64,000 nt of DNA from Methanolobus bombayensis (GCF_017873415.1 NZ_JAGGKD010000009.1:1-64000), one strand, 5' to 3'; numbered from the stretch's first letter, positions 24,068 to 33,884 are shown. Notes: generated by a model not told the origin, from the sequence alone. Program-made: numbers and translations.

Positions 24068-26230
24068 TCATTTCTTATCCACCAGCACCGCATCGGTTAT
24101 AGCAACCTTAGCCGTGTATTCATCAAGTTCAAAAACCTCGAAGTTGCGGATCTCTATCTTTTTCTTATACATGGGTCCGTCCATTACAAAGCTCTCAAAC
24201 TCGCCACCTTCCCCGGCAACGTTTAGCCCTATCTTCTCGTTGAGCTTCACAAGTTTTTCAATATCCTTCTCACGGATAATGCGACCAACCCAGCTTTTGT
24301 TAAGACCATAGGCAGCAACACTGCTGAACATGAATTCAAATCCAAGGTCAAGGAGCTGATACATTTCTTTTTCCTGGTCGATGTGCCACAGGGGTGAGAA
24401 TACCTTTAGCCCGAGTTCGTCACAAACCTTTTCGATTCTTTCACGCTGGTAATTTGAGTAAAGGGCACCGGTGATAACTCCTTCAATACCGAACTCGTTC
24501 TTTGCACGGATGATGGCATTCTTCATGTCATCGAGTTCTTTCTCCTTTTCACCCATGGTAAGTTCTTCAATGAGTGGCATTTCCATTGCTTCTGCCTGCA
24601 GGCGTGCAAGGTCAATATTAGGAGTATGGAACATATATGAATCTGGATTCTGGCTCTTGATTGTGATCAGGCATTCAATTGAATAGTTCTGCTGCTGCAT
24701 CACATGCATTGCATAATTACTATCCTTTCCTGAACTAAAAAGCACACCAAGTTTGAGGTTCGGCTGTCCGTAGAACTGTTTAAGGTAATCTGTTTTGGTT
24801 TTACAGCCTGCTTTCTTTGCAAGTTTGCCAATGGCCTTATCGAACCTGCTTCCATATTGTGCTGCCTGTTTCCTGCGCTGGCTGACCTCTGCAGGAATGC
24901 CAATATCATCGGCAAGCATGCGGAGTATGAGTTTGTTCTGTTCTTCGTTTATTTTGAATTCAGGCGGGATCTTCAGACAATAATCAACAAACTTTTTGTC
25001 AAGATAAGGTACACGCAGTTCAATGTTGTTATTCATGGAAACAACATCGTCGCGATAGGTGTTCTTCTCGTAGATCTTTAGTACATCAGCATAACAGTCC
25101 CTGCTTATGTCGGTAGAACGCTTATGTCGGTCATAGCCTGCAAAGATCTCATCTGCACCGGAACCTGAGAACATTACCCTGATACCGTCTTCTCTTGCAG
25201 CAACACATGCTGCATACATTGTCAGTGCAACGCCAACCTTTGGTACGTTGCTGTCTTCAACAAGAGGAACAACATCTTTGAGATATTCTTCCACTTCTTC
25301 AAGGTCAATTATCTTTATTTTCAGGTCAAGTCCAAGCTTATGTGCCATTTTCTTTGCATATTCAACATCCGGTGGAAGCTGTACTCCTGCAAGACCTGCA
25401 GTATAGCATGTAAAATCAATTCCAGGTTTTTTACCCATGAGCTTACACATGTATGCGATTATTGTTGAATCAAGACCACCTGAAAAAAGGATGCCGAATT
25501 TCTCTTCCGGCATGCGTATGGAAACGGCATCTTCCAGAACCTGTTGCATTTTTGCTTCAATTTCATATATGCTTCCTTCATGTTCTGGTGTAACGGAGAA
25601 GAAATTCCTGTTGAATTTCTCAAGAGTTCCTGTTTTGATGTTATAGGCCAGTATCTCCCTTGGATTGAGTTCTGCTATATCGGCAAATCCGTTTTTTGCA
25701 AGCGCTTTTTTCTCCGAGGCAAATGCAAAACCATCTGAATGACTGTACCAGAGAGGTTTGATGCCTACGATATCCCTTACAATGTAGACGTTTTCATCGA
25801 GCCAGTAAGCAAACGCATAGACACCAATTACTTCCTGAAGCATCTCTTCAATGAGTTCAATTGTGCTGTTATTGTCAGGGGCTTTTTTTTCAATAAGTTG
25901 AATAAGCAGGTCGGTGTCATTTTCAGCTTGTATGTCGTATTTTTCTGCAAGCTCTTTCCAGTTATATATCTCACAATTAGCAACGATCCTGCCTTTTCGG
26001 ATAAGCGGTTGGAGAACAAAATTAACCATGGAATGCAGACGGTGTCCCAGGACGTTTCTTTCTTCAATTGTTGTGTTTATTTCAAGAGAGGTGGCCTGCT
26101 CTGATCTGTAAACTGAACCAGAAGTGCATATACCTATGCCATTAAGTCCTCTGTTCTTTGTAATTTCCAGGGAACTTAATGTATGTTCCACTGCATTATC
26201 ATTATTGAAAAAACCTGTAATTGAGCACAT
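24068..26230 (-). CDS. Asparagine synthetase B-like / diphthine-ammonia ligase (Dph6) fusion
   Basis: A 720-residue fusion. Residues 1-~190 are a class II glutamine amidotransferase with nucleophile Cys2 (MCSITGFF) and ANCEIYNW and NDTDLL motifs. Residues ~200-480 are an AsnB synthetase domain with PP-loop SGGLDS (about 250), SGSGADEIFAGYDRHK and IELRVPYLDKKF. Residues ~496-720 are a second ATP-pyrophosphatase of the Dph6/MJ0570 type, with SSGKDSNYAMH, ITGALYSNYQRERIE, and GEGGEFESFVMDGP. Dph6 amidates diphthine on elongation factor 2 using ammonia and ATP. The fusion suggests that the N-terminal part releases ammonia from glutamine for the C-terminal ligase, or activates a second substrate. 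The RGPDG motif of AsnB is changed to RGLNG. Confidence 0.85.
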   Translation of the reverse strand: MCSITGFFNNDNAVEHTLSSLEITKNRGLNGIGICTSGSVYRSEQATSLEINTTIEERNVLGHRLHSMVNFVLQPLIRKGRIVANCEIYNWKELAEKYDIQAENDTDLLIQLIEKKAPDNNSTIELIEEMLQEVIGVYAFAYWLDENVYIVRDIVGIKPLWYSHSDGFAFASEKKALAKNGFADIAELNPREILAYNIKTGTLEKFNRNFFSVTPEHEGSIYEIEAKMQQVLEDAVSIRMPEEKFGILFSGGLDSTIIAYMCKLMGKKPGIDFTCYTAGLAGVQLPPDVEYAKKMAHKLGLDLKIKIIDLEEVEEYLKDVVPLVEDSNVPKVGVALTMYAACVAAREDGIRVMFSGSGADEIFAGYDRHKRSTDISRDCYADVLKIYEKNTYRDDVVSMNNNIELRVPYLDKKFVDYCLKIPPEFKINEEQNKLILRMLADDIGIPAEVSQRRKQAAQYGSRFDKAIGKLAKKAGCKTKTDYLKQFYGQPNLKLGVLFSSGKDSNYAMHVMQQQNYSIECLITIKSQNPDSYMFHTPNIDLARLQAEAMEMPLIEELTMGEKEKELDDMKNAIIRAKNEFGIEGVITGALYSNYQRERIEKVCDELGLKVFSPLWHIDQEKEMYQLLDLGFEFMFSSVAAYGLNKSWVGRIIREKDIEKLVKLNEKIGLNVAGEGGEFESFVMDGPMYKKKIEIRNFEVFELDEYTAKVAITDAVLVDKK

Positions 26231-26381
26231 ATTCTGATCGGTGACCTATTTTTAGTTCCAAGAAGCGTTAAAGCCTGATAAATACTTTGAGTAGAGTAAG
26301 TGAAAATAAAAAACGGAAAAAGAGAGGATCATTTGAACAAAATGAGATTAAAAAGGGATTCTAAAATAAAAGAAAGCTGTT

Positions 26382-26768
26382 TCAAGGCTTGCAACCAAGT
26401 TCAACACGTTCTTCCGGTGTGAGTGAAATATAGAATTTCAATATATCATCAGGATTCATATCCAGACCAAGCTTGTATCCGTTAGCTCTTCCGGCTCTCA
26501 GGAAAGTTTCCTCTTTTTCATGTTTTTTAAGCATCAGTTTCTGAATTTCTTCATTGCTGAGCTTTGACATATCTACTTTTTTGAGAAGACCAATTAGCAG
26601 GAAGTTATTTTCAACACGCTCATAAATGTTCTCTGTCTTGCTTTCCACCTTTTTCTCAGGCTCGAACAGGTATGCTGTCTCTCCGTTAGAGTCCTTGTAG
26701 GCAAGTGATATTTTCCTAAGTACCAGCTTTCCGTTCTCGCATACCAGAATCTTGCGTTCGGTCTTCAT
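26382..26768 (-). CDS. Hypothetical 128-residue soluble protein
   Basis: Not recognised. It is a charged, Lys/Glu-rich protein without signal or membrane segments. The first ~45 residues look like beta strands (ILVCENGKLVLRKISLAY). The rest is helical, with a KLSNEEIQKLMLKKHEKEE segment and a C-terminal FYISLTPEERVELGCKP end that resembles a short helix-turn-helix-like tail. It has its own spacer on both sides (about 150 bases toward the fusion gene). It reads well in frame with a plausible start (AACGAGGAAAGTAA before the ATG). Confidence 0.6.
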   Translation of the reverse strand: MKTERKILVCENGKLVLRKISLAYKDSNGETAYLFEPEKKVESKTENIYERVENNFLLIGLLKKVDMSKLSNEEIQKLMLKKHEKEETFLRAGRANGYKLGLDMNPDDILKFYISLTPEERVELGCKP

Positions 26769-27028
26769 TTACTTTCCTCGTTTTGTTTTTAGCAGAACAG
26801 GGCAAAGTCCCCGATATAGTCACATTTGTTTTTTGTTCTGTGACTCGTACTATCTACAATTGCAGCTTTCTCAATTTCCTATTTAACATTTTCTCTACTT
26901 TTCTGTCTAATGAGTATCATCATTATGAGAAAATCTATTTACCCTGTGGTCTTTTATTCTATAAATGCAACAGATGAAATAGAAAGAGATTCTAAATAGT
27001 TACAAAAGTTGCAGGACAGAGGCGTATA

Positions 27029-27616
27029 ATGTTCAGTGAACTTAAAGATTCTATCAGGTCATCGATATTACCGTTTGTAAAATGGGTCCCTTTATCTCCA
27101 AACTCACTTACCATAATTGGTCTTCTGATAAGTATATTGGCGGCTGTTGTCTTTGCCACAGGTGACCTTATAACAGGAGGGTTGCTGATTATTTTCAGCG
27201 GTTTCTTTGATATGATAGATGGTTCAGTTGCCAGAGCAAAAGATCGTATGACTGTATTTGGTGGCGTACTGGATTCCGTATGTGACAGGTATGCAGATGC
27301 CATTGTTTTTGCCGGTATTATTTACGGTTCAGTAACCGGTAATATCATTCAGAGCAGTTTGTTCTCACTACCACTATGGTTCTGGGTTGTTTTTGCAATC
27401 ATGGGATCATACCTTGTAAGTTATGTGCGTTCCAGAGCAGAAAGTGCAGGTGTAAGCTCCATGAACATCGGTATTGCTGAAAGACCGGAGCGCATGCTTA
27501 TCCTTGTAGCAGGATCACTTAGCGGTTATCTTTTGGAATCTATTATTCTGATTGTCATCCTCACTCACATAACAATGGTCCAGCGTCTTCTGTATGCCAG
27601 AAAAGAGCTTGAATGA
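27029..27616 (+). CDS. CDP-alcohol phosphatidyltransferase (archaetidylinositol phosphate synthase-like)
   Basis: A 195-residue integral membrane enzyme with about five to six helices. The family signature D-x2-D-G-x2-A-R-x(8)-G-x3-D-x3-D is complete: DMIDGSVARAKDRMTVFGG and then LDSVCDRYADA (about residues 66-95). It joins a CDP-activated archaeol lipid to an alcohol headgroup, such as inositol phosphate, serine or glycerophosphate; which one cannot be told from sequence alone. The start ATG follows a CAGAGG sequence. It lies divergent from the 128-residue hypothetical gene and upstream of purSQ, but separated from them by 155 bases. Confidence 0.85.
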   Translation: MFSELKDSIRSSILPFVKWVPLSPNSLTIIGLLISILAAVVFATGDLITGGLLIIFSGFFDMIDGSVARAKDRMTVFGGVLDSVCDRYADAIVFAGIIYGSVTGNIIQSSLFSLPLWFWVVFAIMGSYLVSYVRSRAESAGVSSMNIGIAERPERMLILVAGSLSGYLLESIILIVILTHITMVQRLLYARKELE

Positions 27617-27771
27617 TAATTTTATGGAACTTTTATCAGGCATGTTTTTTGCATGTGAGCATTGCTTTTCATCCGTCCCAATGCAAAGATTATAATATAA
27701 AGCGTTATTATTAATTGCCTGAGTTAACTGTTATACTATTATCAATATACATCATCAAATGAGGATTCCAA

Positions 27772-28023
27772 ATGCAATATCAGGCAGATGTAACCATTGA
27801 ACTTAAAAGCGGTATGCTTGACCCTGAAGGCACAACCATCAAAAGGGCACTTGAACACCTTGGATATGAGACCGACAGTGTAAAGACAGCTAAGAAATAC
27901 ACAATCGACCTCCAGGCAGAGAGTATCCACGATGCCAGAGAGACAGTTGAGCAGATGTGCCAGAAGCTCATCGCAAACCCGATAATTCATAATTATGCTA
28001 TTTCTCTGAGGGAACTTCAATGA
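27772..28023 (+). CDS. purS: Phosphoribosylformylglycinamidine synthase subunit PurS
   Basis: An 83-residue PurS, the small dimeric subunit that docks glutaminase PurQ to synthetase PurL in the fourth step of de novo purine synthesis. Typical motifs: the MLDPEGTTIKRALEHLGYE segment and a C-terminal KLIANPIIHNYAI. The GAGG ribosome site lies eight bases before the ATG. The stop overlaps the purQ start by four bases (ATGA), which indicates translational coupling. PurL is not in this window. Confidence 0.95.
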   Translation: MQYQADVTIELKSGMLDPEGTTIKRALEHLGYETDSVKTAKKYTIDLQAESIHDARETVEQMCQKLIANPIIHNYAISLRELQ

Positions 28024-28715
28024 CTATAGGTATTGTACAGTTTGGTGGCAGCAATTGTGACCTTGACGTGTTGCATGTCCTTAAAGGTGTAATCGGAGTT
28101 GACGCTGAACTCGTATGGTACAAGGAAGAAGACCTTTCCCGTTTTGATGGCATAGTTATCCCTGGCGGATTCTCATACGGAGACTACCTCAGGGCTGGTG
28201 CTATTGCAGCACGTACCCCAATTATGGCTTCAATCAAGGAACTTGCAGATACAGGCAAACCTATAATTGGTATATGCAATGGTTTCCAGGTACTTACAGA
28301 ATCAGGTCTTCTGGACGGAGCTCTCACAACCAACAACTATCCTAAATTCAGATGCGAACCCACACTTCTGAGAGTAGAGACAAATGACACTCCTTTCACA
28401 TCAAAATTCAAAAAGGGAGAGATTGTCAGCATTCCTATCGCTCACATGGAAGGTAATTTCTATGCAGATGAAGAAACCCTTTCAAAACTTGAAGACAACG
28501 ATCAGGTTGCATTCAGATATGTGGACAAGGATGGCAAGGTCACAGACGAAGCAAACCCTAACGGCTCACAGGAGAACATCGCAGGCATTGTAAGTGCAAA
28601 AAAGAACGTACTTGGTATGATGCCACATCCTGAAAGAGCATCCGAGGAGATACTCGGCTCAAAGGACGGTCTCAGGATATTCGAATCAATGGTGGAGTTC
28701 ATCTCCAAGAATTGA
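28020..28715 (+). CDS. purQ: Phosphoribosylformylglycinamidine synthase subunit PurQ
   Basis: A 231-residue class I glutaminase. It begins with TIGIVQFGGSNCDLDV, the PurQ signature. The nucleophile elbow is IGICNGFQVLTESGLL and the late triad His/Glu is in MMPHPERASEEI. The GGFSYGDYLRAGAIAA loop is typical. It supplies ammonia to PurL for conversion of FGAR to FGAM. It is coupled to purS and convergent with rnhB, which ends 51 bases away across a T-rich terminator-like spacer. Confidence 0.96.
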   Translation: MTIGIVQFGGSNCDLDVLHVLKGVIGVDAELVWYKEEDLSRFDGIVIPGGFSYGDYLRAGAIAARTPIMASIKELADTGKPIIGICNGFQVLTESGLLDGALTTNNYPKFRCEPTLLRVETNDTPFTSKFKKGEIVSIPIAHMEGNFYADEETLSKLEDNDQVAFRYVDKDGKVTDEANPNGSQENIAGIVSAKKNVLGMMPHPERASEEILGSKDGLRIFESMVEFISKN

Positions 28716-28766
28716 TTCAACTTATTTTTTATTTTAACACAAAAAGTTTAATTTTGGCTTTTTTCT

Positions 28767-29438
28767 CTATTCCTGATTTTTTTCCATTTCAGCATTTTTC
28801 TTAACATTCTCCGCTGTCTTCCAGGAATGTCTCACATAATCAGGTAATTCCCCATGCTCAGCATACCAGTCAGCAAGGAACTTCTTTGTTTTTGGGTCTG
28901 AAGGATAGCCGCTTCCAAAATCAACGCCATTCTCAGCTTTTAGATCCTCTATAATTTGGTCCCTGCGAACCTTGGCAACGATGGATGCAGCGGATACTAT
29001 CGGATGACTTGTATCGGCCCGGTGTTTGGAAACAATTGTCAGTTTTTCAGTTTTTTCAGGATTGTTCTTCCTGTATTCTTCCAGAAGTCTGATTCCAAAC
29101 CTTTCCTCATTTACATCGGCAGCATCTGCATAGGCAATTTCGGGATGGAGTTGTTCAAGTACTTTTGAGAATGCTATCACCATGATATCATTCATGCTCA
29201 TGAGGGTCCTGAGCTCATCGATCTGCTTTGCAGATATCTCTAACACAAAGACCTTTTCAGAATACTTCTCTATCTGGTCTGCAAGCTGGACTCTTTTTTT
29301 AGGGCTGAGTTTCTTTGAATCCGCAACACCGAGATTTTTCAGTGTACTTTCCTTTGCGTCTTCGAGCATAACTCCTCCGACACACATTGGTCCTATTACC
29401 GGTCCTTTTCCAGCTTCGTCTAATCCGGCTATTTTCAT
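28767..29438 (-). CDS. rnhB: Ribonuclease HII
   Basis: A 223-residue RNase HII that removes RNA primers and single ribonucleotides from DNA. Catalytic motifs: AGLDEAGKGPVIGPM (Asp/Glu pair at the N-terminus, with Lys-Gly as in archaea), YADAADVNEERFG and HRADTSHPIVSAASIVAKVR. The late GSGYPSDPKTKKFLADW segment is the substrate-specific C-terminal element. An earlier in-frame start exists at 29468, but the ATG at 29438 has a GAGAGGATTA ribosome site and matches the family N-terminus (MKIAGLDEAG). Confidence 0.95.
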   Translation of the reverse strand: MKIAGLDEAGKGPVIGPMCVGGVMLEDAKESTLKNLGVADSKKLSPKKRVQLADQIEKYSEKVFVLEISAKQIDELRTLMSMNDIMVIAFSKVLEQLHPEIAYADAADVNEERFGIRLLEEYRKNNPEKTEKLTIVSKHRADTSHPIVSAASIVAKVRRDQIIEDLKAENGVDFGSGYPSDPKTKKFLADWYAEHGELPDYVRHSWKTAENVKKNAEMEKNQE

Positions 29439-29552
29439 GAACTTAATCCTCTCTGCTAACAGTATCAAAGAGTCTGATTCTAAAAAAGTATTTGCCAGGA
29501 TGAATCAAAGTCCTGGCATTTATTTGTAATTTGTAATTTGTAATCTTCGATT

Positions 29553-31751
29553 TTAGATGAAAAGCGTGAATATTGCGTATCCGATTCCTATCATGATGGT
29601 AGCATGTTTAAGGCCGGACATTACATTGCCTTCTCCCATTGCTCCTGCCATAAGTCCTGAACTCAGTCCCTGGATAATGGATGCATGCTTGAACAGGCGT
29701 GTGTATGCTTCAAGATCAAAGCTACCAAGGAAGCCTCCGGTCTGTGAGCCAGAAGAAGCCATCTGTTGTCCTGCTTCCGCCATTTCGGTAAGGAAGGTCG
29801 TGGAAATAACGAATATAACGCCCACAAAAACGAAGAACGAAATGTAGATGATAACAATGTAGATCATCATACTCATACCACGTTCCCTTTTCATACCCTG
29901 CTCGGATGCTGCATCCCTGGCAGCTACCAGCAGAACCTCGCCAATATCTCCGCTTGATTCATTGGCTTTGGTGATCAGTGAAAGTGATCTTGTGACAACT
30001 TGTGTCCTCAGACGGTTTGCAAATCTTATCAGTGCATCGTTGATCTCAAGTCCCCAGAAAATATCATGCCAGATCTTCCTGATCTCCTTGCTTAGAGTAT
30101 CAGTGTCAGATTTAGCCATAAGCCTGATGGAATCTCTAAGTGTCATTCCGGTTTCATTGGTACTGGCAAGTTTCTTCATAAACTCCGGGAAGCTATTCTC
30201 CAGTTTCTTCTTCCTCCGTGTCTTGATCTCATGGAATATGGAAAGTGGAATGATGATGATAAACATTGCAAGTACGATCTTGTCATCAATGAAATCAACA
30301 AGTAAGGCAGGATTTTGCAGTCTGTTGATGTTAAGTAACAGTGGAAATAGAACTACAAACAATGCAAGGGGGATTGTGATTACTAATGTTGTCAGTGGTT
30401 CTCTAAGCATTGGTTTGAGTGGATTTAATGCGATTCCCTTCAAAGCAAGGGATTTTTTAGATTTAATGAAGCCTTCGAAAAATCCTCTGTTCTGAACCTT
30501 CTCTTCGGTTTCATCTACAAGTTCACCATTCTCATCATAGGTTTGTTTTAGATATGAGGGTACATCCGGTGTTCCATGGTCCAGTGTTTCATTGGTTGGA
30601 AGAAGTTTTGGCTCTCCAAGCTCTGTTGGTGTGATAATACTGATCATCACAACAAACATTATGGAACCAATAGGCAACACTGCATAGATGATGGCATAGA
30701 CCATTGTAGTGGTTCCTGAACCCATGACAGCCATCATGACACCCATGATGATTATAAAAAGGGGACCAGCTACAAAGGCCGTAACATATGATTCGGCCAG
30801 CAGTCCAAGTGTTTCAAGGAATCCTTTCTGGTCAACTTCTGCCTTGATAAGATACTGCTCAGATTTGTCACGGAAATAATTCGGAATATTTCCACCACTG
30901 TCAATGACTGTAAGAAGGTTATAGATAAGGTCCTGGAACCTGTCAGAAGGTGTTATCTCAGAAGCATTTGAAAGAGCAGTTCTCAGGTCGTGTCCGAAAT
31001 ACTCCATATCTCTTACAATGGCATCTATTTCCTTGGAAACTTCTCCGTATGTGTCTTCTGATTCTGAGATTGCTTTGAACACATCGATAATGTTCATACC
31101 ACCTTTGCTCAAAGCATACATGAATGTAACTGCATAAGGAAGCTGCATATCTATCTTGGCTTTCCTCTCGCTTGCCTGGAATCCGGGTAAAAGCATGAAC
31201 AGGCCATATACAAGTCCTCCCATTCCTACTATAAACAAACCCGTTATGAAAAGACCCAGGAATATTTCCTTAAAGGCCAGTAACCATGCAAACCGGGGGC
31301 TGAATGTGAGATTTGTGATCTGATCGGGTAAACCAACTAGGACAATAAGAGTGTACGTAAGGAAAAGACCGATCAGTGCACCAGCTATTCCTGCTACAAT
31401 TGAATAGAAGATAGCATTTGAGATATACATCTCATGGGATATTGGAATACGTGCCTGGTTTAGCTGTTTTTGAAGATTCTCATAGGTATCTTTTCTGGCT
31501 TTTATTTTATCTCCTATAAGCACATATGGTATCTTTTTCAGAATTTCTACGTAAACAGCCACCTTTTTTACATAGGGATCAACATCAAAGCCTTTCTTTA
31601 ATTTCTTTGACCTCTTTTTCTTTTTGTCTGTGATTCCATCGTTCTCTGGCCCCTGAACAGACAGATCATCTTCCGATATTATCTCCTCTTCGATAATATC
31701 TTCCTGAGCATTCTCTGCCGGGTTTTCAGAACTTTCGTTGATCTCAGTCAC
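29553..31751 (-). CDS. Type II/IV secretion system membrane protein with two T2SSF domains
   Basis: A 732-residue membrane platform protein of the TadC/PilC/FlaJ class. After an acidic, Lys-rich cytosolic N-terminus (about 1-95), two T2SSF domains follow (about 205-330 and 515-650), each flanked by transmembrane helices; total about nine. The domain duplication and length are typical of archaeal type IV pilus-like assembly proteins. It is downstream of, and separated by 15 bases from, the cognate ATPase gene. No pilin, prepilin peptidase or archaellin gene is present in the window, so the filament or substrate is unknown. Confidence 0.87.
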   Translation of the reverse strand: MTEINESSENPAENAQEDIIEEEIISEDDLSVQGPENDGITDKKKKRSKKLKKGFDVDPYVKKVAVYVEILKKIPYVLIGDKIKARKDTYENLQKQLNQARIPISHEMYISNAIFYSIVAGIAGALIGLFLTYTLIVLVGLPDQITNLTFSPRFAWLLAFKEIFLGLFITGLFIVGMGGLVYGLFMLLPGFQASERKAKIDMQLPYAVTFMYALSKGGMNIIDVFKAISESEDTYGEVSKEIDAIVRDMEYFGHDLRTALSNASEITPSDRFQDLIYNLLTVIDSGGNIPNYFRDKSEQYLIKAEVDQKGFLETLGLLAESYVTAFVAGPLFIIIMGVMMAVMGSGTTTMVYAIIYAVLPIGSIMFVVMISIITPTELGEPKLLPTNETLDHGTPDVPSYLKQTYDENGELVDETEEKVQNRGFFEGFIKSKKSLALKGIALNPLKPMLREPLTTLVITIPLALFVVLFPLLLNINRLQNPALLVDFIDDKIVLAMFIIIIPLSIFHEIKTRRKKKLENSFPEFMKKLASTNETGMTLRDSIRLMAKSDTDTLSKEIRKIWHDIFWGLEINDALIRFANRLRTQVVTRSLSLITKANESSGDIGEVLLVAARDAASEQGMKRERGMSMMIYIVIIYISFFVFVGVIFVISTTFLTEMAEAGQQMASSGSQTGGFLGSFDLEAYTRLFKHASIIQGLSSGLMAGAMGEGNVMSGLKHATIMIGIGYAIFTLFI

Positions 31752-31766
31752 TATATCACACCTGTA

Positions 31767-33884
31767 TCATTCCAGTTGTAATTTCCTCAGGACCTTTTCC
31801 GGTGTGGACTGGTAAGCATTGATTATGTCAGATATTTCCTGGAAATCATTGATTCCGTTTTCCACCATATGTTCAAGGATCTTCTGTCGATAGTACAATT
31901 CCTGGTCTACCTTGCCCTGTGCCCAACCACGCCTCATTTTTATATCGAAAAGAGCTTTTGATTCTCCTGTACGTATGAACATATCAGATTCGGAATCCCA
32001 GACAAAGATGTCATTTGTTCTGATGTTCCTTGTATTCGGATCGATGTCCACTATCTCAACAAGTTTGATGTTCCTTCTTACACGCTTACCTTTGGTATAC
32101 GTCTGGGACTGGATGCTCATGATGTCCAGTGCCTGGATCATTGTACGTGGAACACTGATAGGTGGGTTTTCCAGTCTGTGAATAGCAGATGCCACAGAGT
32201 CTGCATGCATTGTTGAGAATGTTGTGTGTCCTGTTGACATTGCCTGGAAAAGTGTGAGTGCTTCCTTACCTCTTACCTCACCAACAAGCAGGAATTCAGG
32301 TCTCTGTCTCAGTGCAGCCTTTAGCAGGTCATACATGTCAACAGCTCCCCTTTCATCTGCTGTGAACGAATCTCTTGTGATACTTGGGATCCAGTTTGGA
32401 TGAGGGAGTTTCAGTTCCCTGGTATCTTCAAGTGAGATTACCTTGGCTTTCTCAGGAATGAAAAGTGAAACAGCGTTAAGTGAAGACGTTTTACCTGATG
32501 CCGTACCTCCTGCATAGATCAAACTCTTGTTGTTCTCGATACAAAGCCAGAGGTATGCCATAGATTCTGAGGAGAAAGTTCCCCATTTTATAAGATCAAC
32601 TGGTGTGATCGGTGTGTCACTGAATTTACGGATGGTGAATGTACTACCATGTGCGGTTACACTGGTACCAAGTGTCATCTGAATTCTTGAACCATCCGGC
32701 ATGGTTGCATCAACCATTGGTTCTGCAACTGAGATGTGTTTGCCACTTCTCTGAGCCATCTGGATAATGAAAGAGTTCAGCTCATCTTCTTCATAGACTA
32801 CATTGGTGGCGATATTCTGGTGTGCCCTGTGGTAAAGGAAAATAGGTACGTCATGTCCATTTCCGGACACATCTTCAATGGAGTCGTCCATCATAAGGGC
32901 GTCGATCTTTCCGAATCTGACAAAGTCCCTTTTGATGTAATAAGAGATTCTCTCCAGCATTGGAGGAGTTATCTCGATGGTATAATCTTTAATGATGGAC
33001 CTGATCTTGGACTCAAGCACAGCTTCTTTGTCATCGGCTTCTTCGTCGATCTCCTCTACAAGCAGGACATCTCTTAGCCTGTCTTTTATCTCAAGCAGGA
33101 ATGTATATTCAAAATCAGTGAGCTCAGGCTCTACTATATAGTAAAGGTGGGTGTTGCGTTCTTCATTATATAAGATTACAATAAATGCGTAAGGCTCATT
33201 TACCCAGTAGCGTTCAACTTCTTCGTATCCTTCCACGCCTTTAAACTCTGAGATAGGGCCGTGAACCTCTGGATCATATGGTTCAATTTCAACTTCCGTT
33301 TGTTTGAACAGGTTCTTTATCTTTCCAACAAATCCCAGCTTTTCTTCGTGCTCTTTTTCTGTTTCTTCCTGTTTTTGGGAAGTCTCTTTCTCTATATCAT
33401 GATCCTCTGAAGGAATTAATTCTTCTTCAGGTTCTATCTTCTCAGGTACTTCTATGTCGGTGTCAATATCTTTTTCAATATCTCTATCTTCAGATGCTTC
33501 TTCTTCCTCATTTTCTGGTTTTTCATTTTCTATGATGTCGTTCTCAGAAATAAGATCTGAAGGTTCTTTTTCCATATCAGTGGCCAATGGTTTAGGAGGG
33601 CCAAAAGTATGGGATTTCGGAAGTAATATGCCAATTTCTTCTTCCTCTTTGTCATCCGAATCTTCGTTATCTTCATCGGCAATATTCTCAGTAGCACTAA
33701 GTAGCTGAGCAAAATCTTTCTCGAATTTCTCTCTGTCTTCTTCTATTTCTGATATTTCCTTCCGTATGTCCGTGTTCAGTATTTCATCATCAGCTTCCTG
33801 ATGATCGGAAACTTCTTCCGGATGGTTATTTTTGTCGTTTGTGGAAGATTCTTTCTCAGAAGTGTTTGATTGAGCATCGGCCAT
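31767..33884 (-). CDS. Type II/IV secretion system ATPase (TadA/FlaI/GspE-like)
   Basis: A 705-residue motor ATPase. The first ~200 residues are highly acidic and probably disordered, rich in Glu/Asp/Ser. Residues ~210-420 form the N-terminal adaptor domain and ~430-690 the RecA-like motor: Walker A GGTASGKTSS (about 464), Asp box ISLEDTRELKLPH, Walker B FLLVGEVRGKEAL and His box FSTMHADSV. It would power assembly of type IV pilus-like filaments or secretion, pairing with the two-T2SSF protein 15 bases downstream. The long acidic extension is longer than in FlaI/PilB and may interact with a regulator or the membrane protein; that is an inference. Confidence 0.9.
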   Translation of the reverse strand: MADAQSNTSEKESSTNDKNNHPEEVSDHQEADDEILNTDIRKEISEIEEDREKFEKDFAQLLSATENIADEDNEDSDDKEEEEIGILLPKSHTFGPPKPLATDMEKEPSDLISENDIIENEKPENEEEEASEDRDIEKDIDTDIEVPEKIEPEEELIPSEDHDIEKETSQKQEETEKEHEEKLGFVGKIKNLFKQTEVEIEPYDPEVHGPISEFKGVEGYEEVERYWVNEPYAFIVILYNEERNTHLYYIVEPELTDFEYTFLLEIKDRLRDVLLVEEIDEEADDKEAVLESKIRSIIKDYTIEITPPMLERISYYIKRDFVRFGKIDALMMDDSIEDVSGNGHDVPIFLYHRAHQNIATNVVYEEDELNSFIIQMAQRSGKHISVAEPMVDATMPDGSRIQMTLGTSVTAHGSTFTIRKFSDTPITPVDLIKWGTFSSESMAYLWLCIENNKSLIYAGGTASGKTSSLNAVSLFIPEKAKVISLEDTRELKLPHPNWIPSITRDSFTADERGAVDMYDLLKAALRQRPEFLLVGEVRGKEALTLFQAMSTGHTTFSTMHADSVASAIHRLENPPISVPRTMIQALDIMSIQSQTYTKGKRVRRNIKLVEIVDIDPNTRNIRTNDIFVWDSESDMFIRTGESKALFDIKMRRGWAQGKVDQELYYRQKILEHMVENGINDFQEISDIINAYQSTPEKVLRKLQLE

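Noticed and set aside
27624-27695. 23-codon frame with a CxxC after the CDP-alcohol transferase gene
   Set aside because: No ribosome site and no terminator or family support; one CxxC in 23 codons is not informative.
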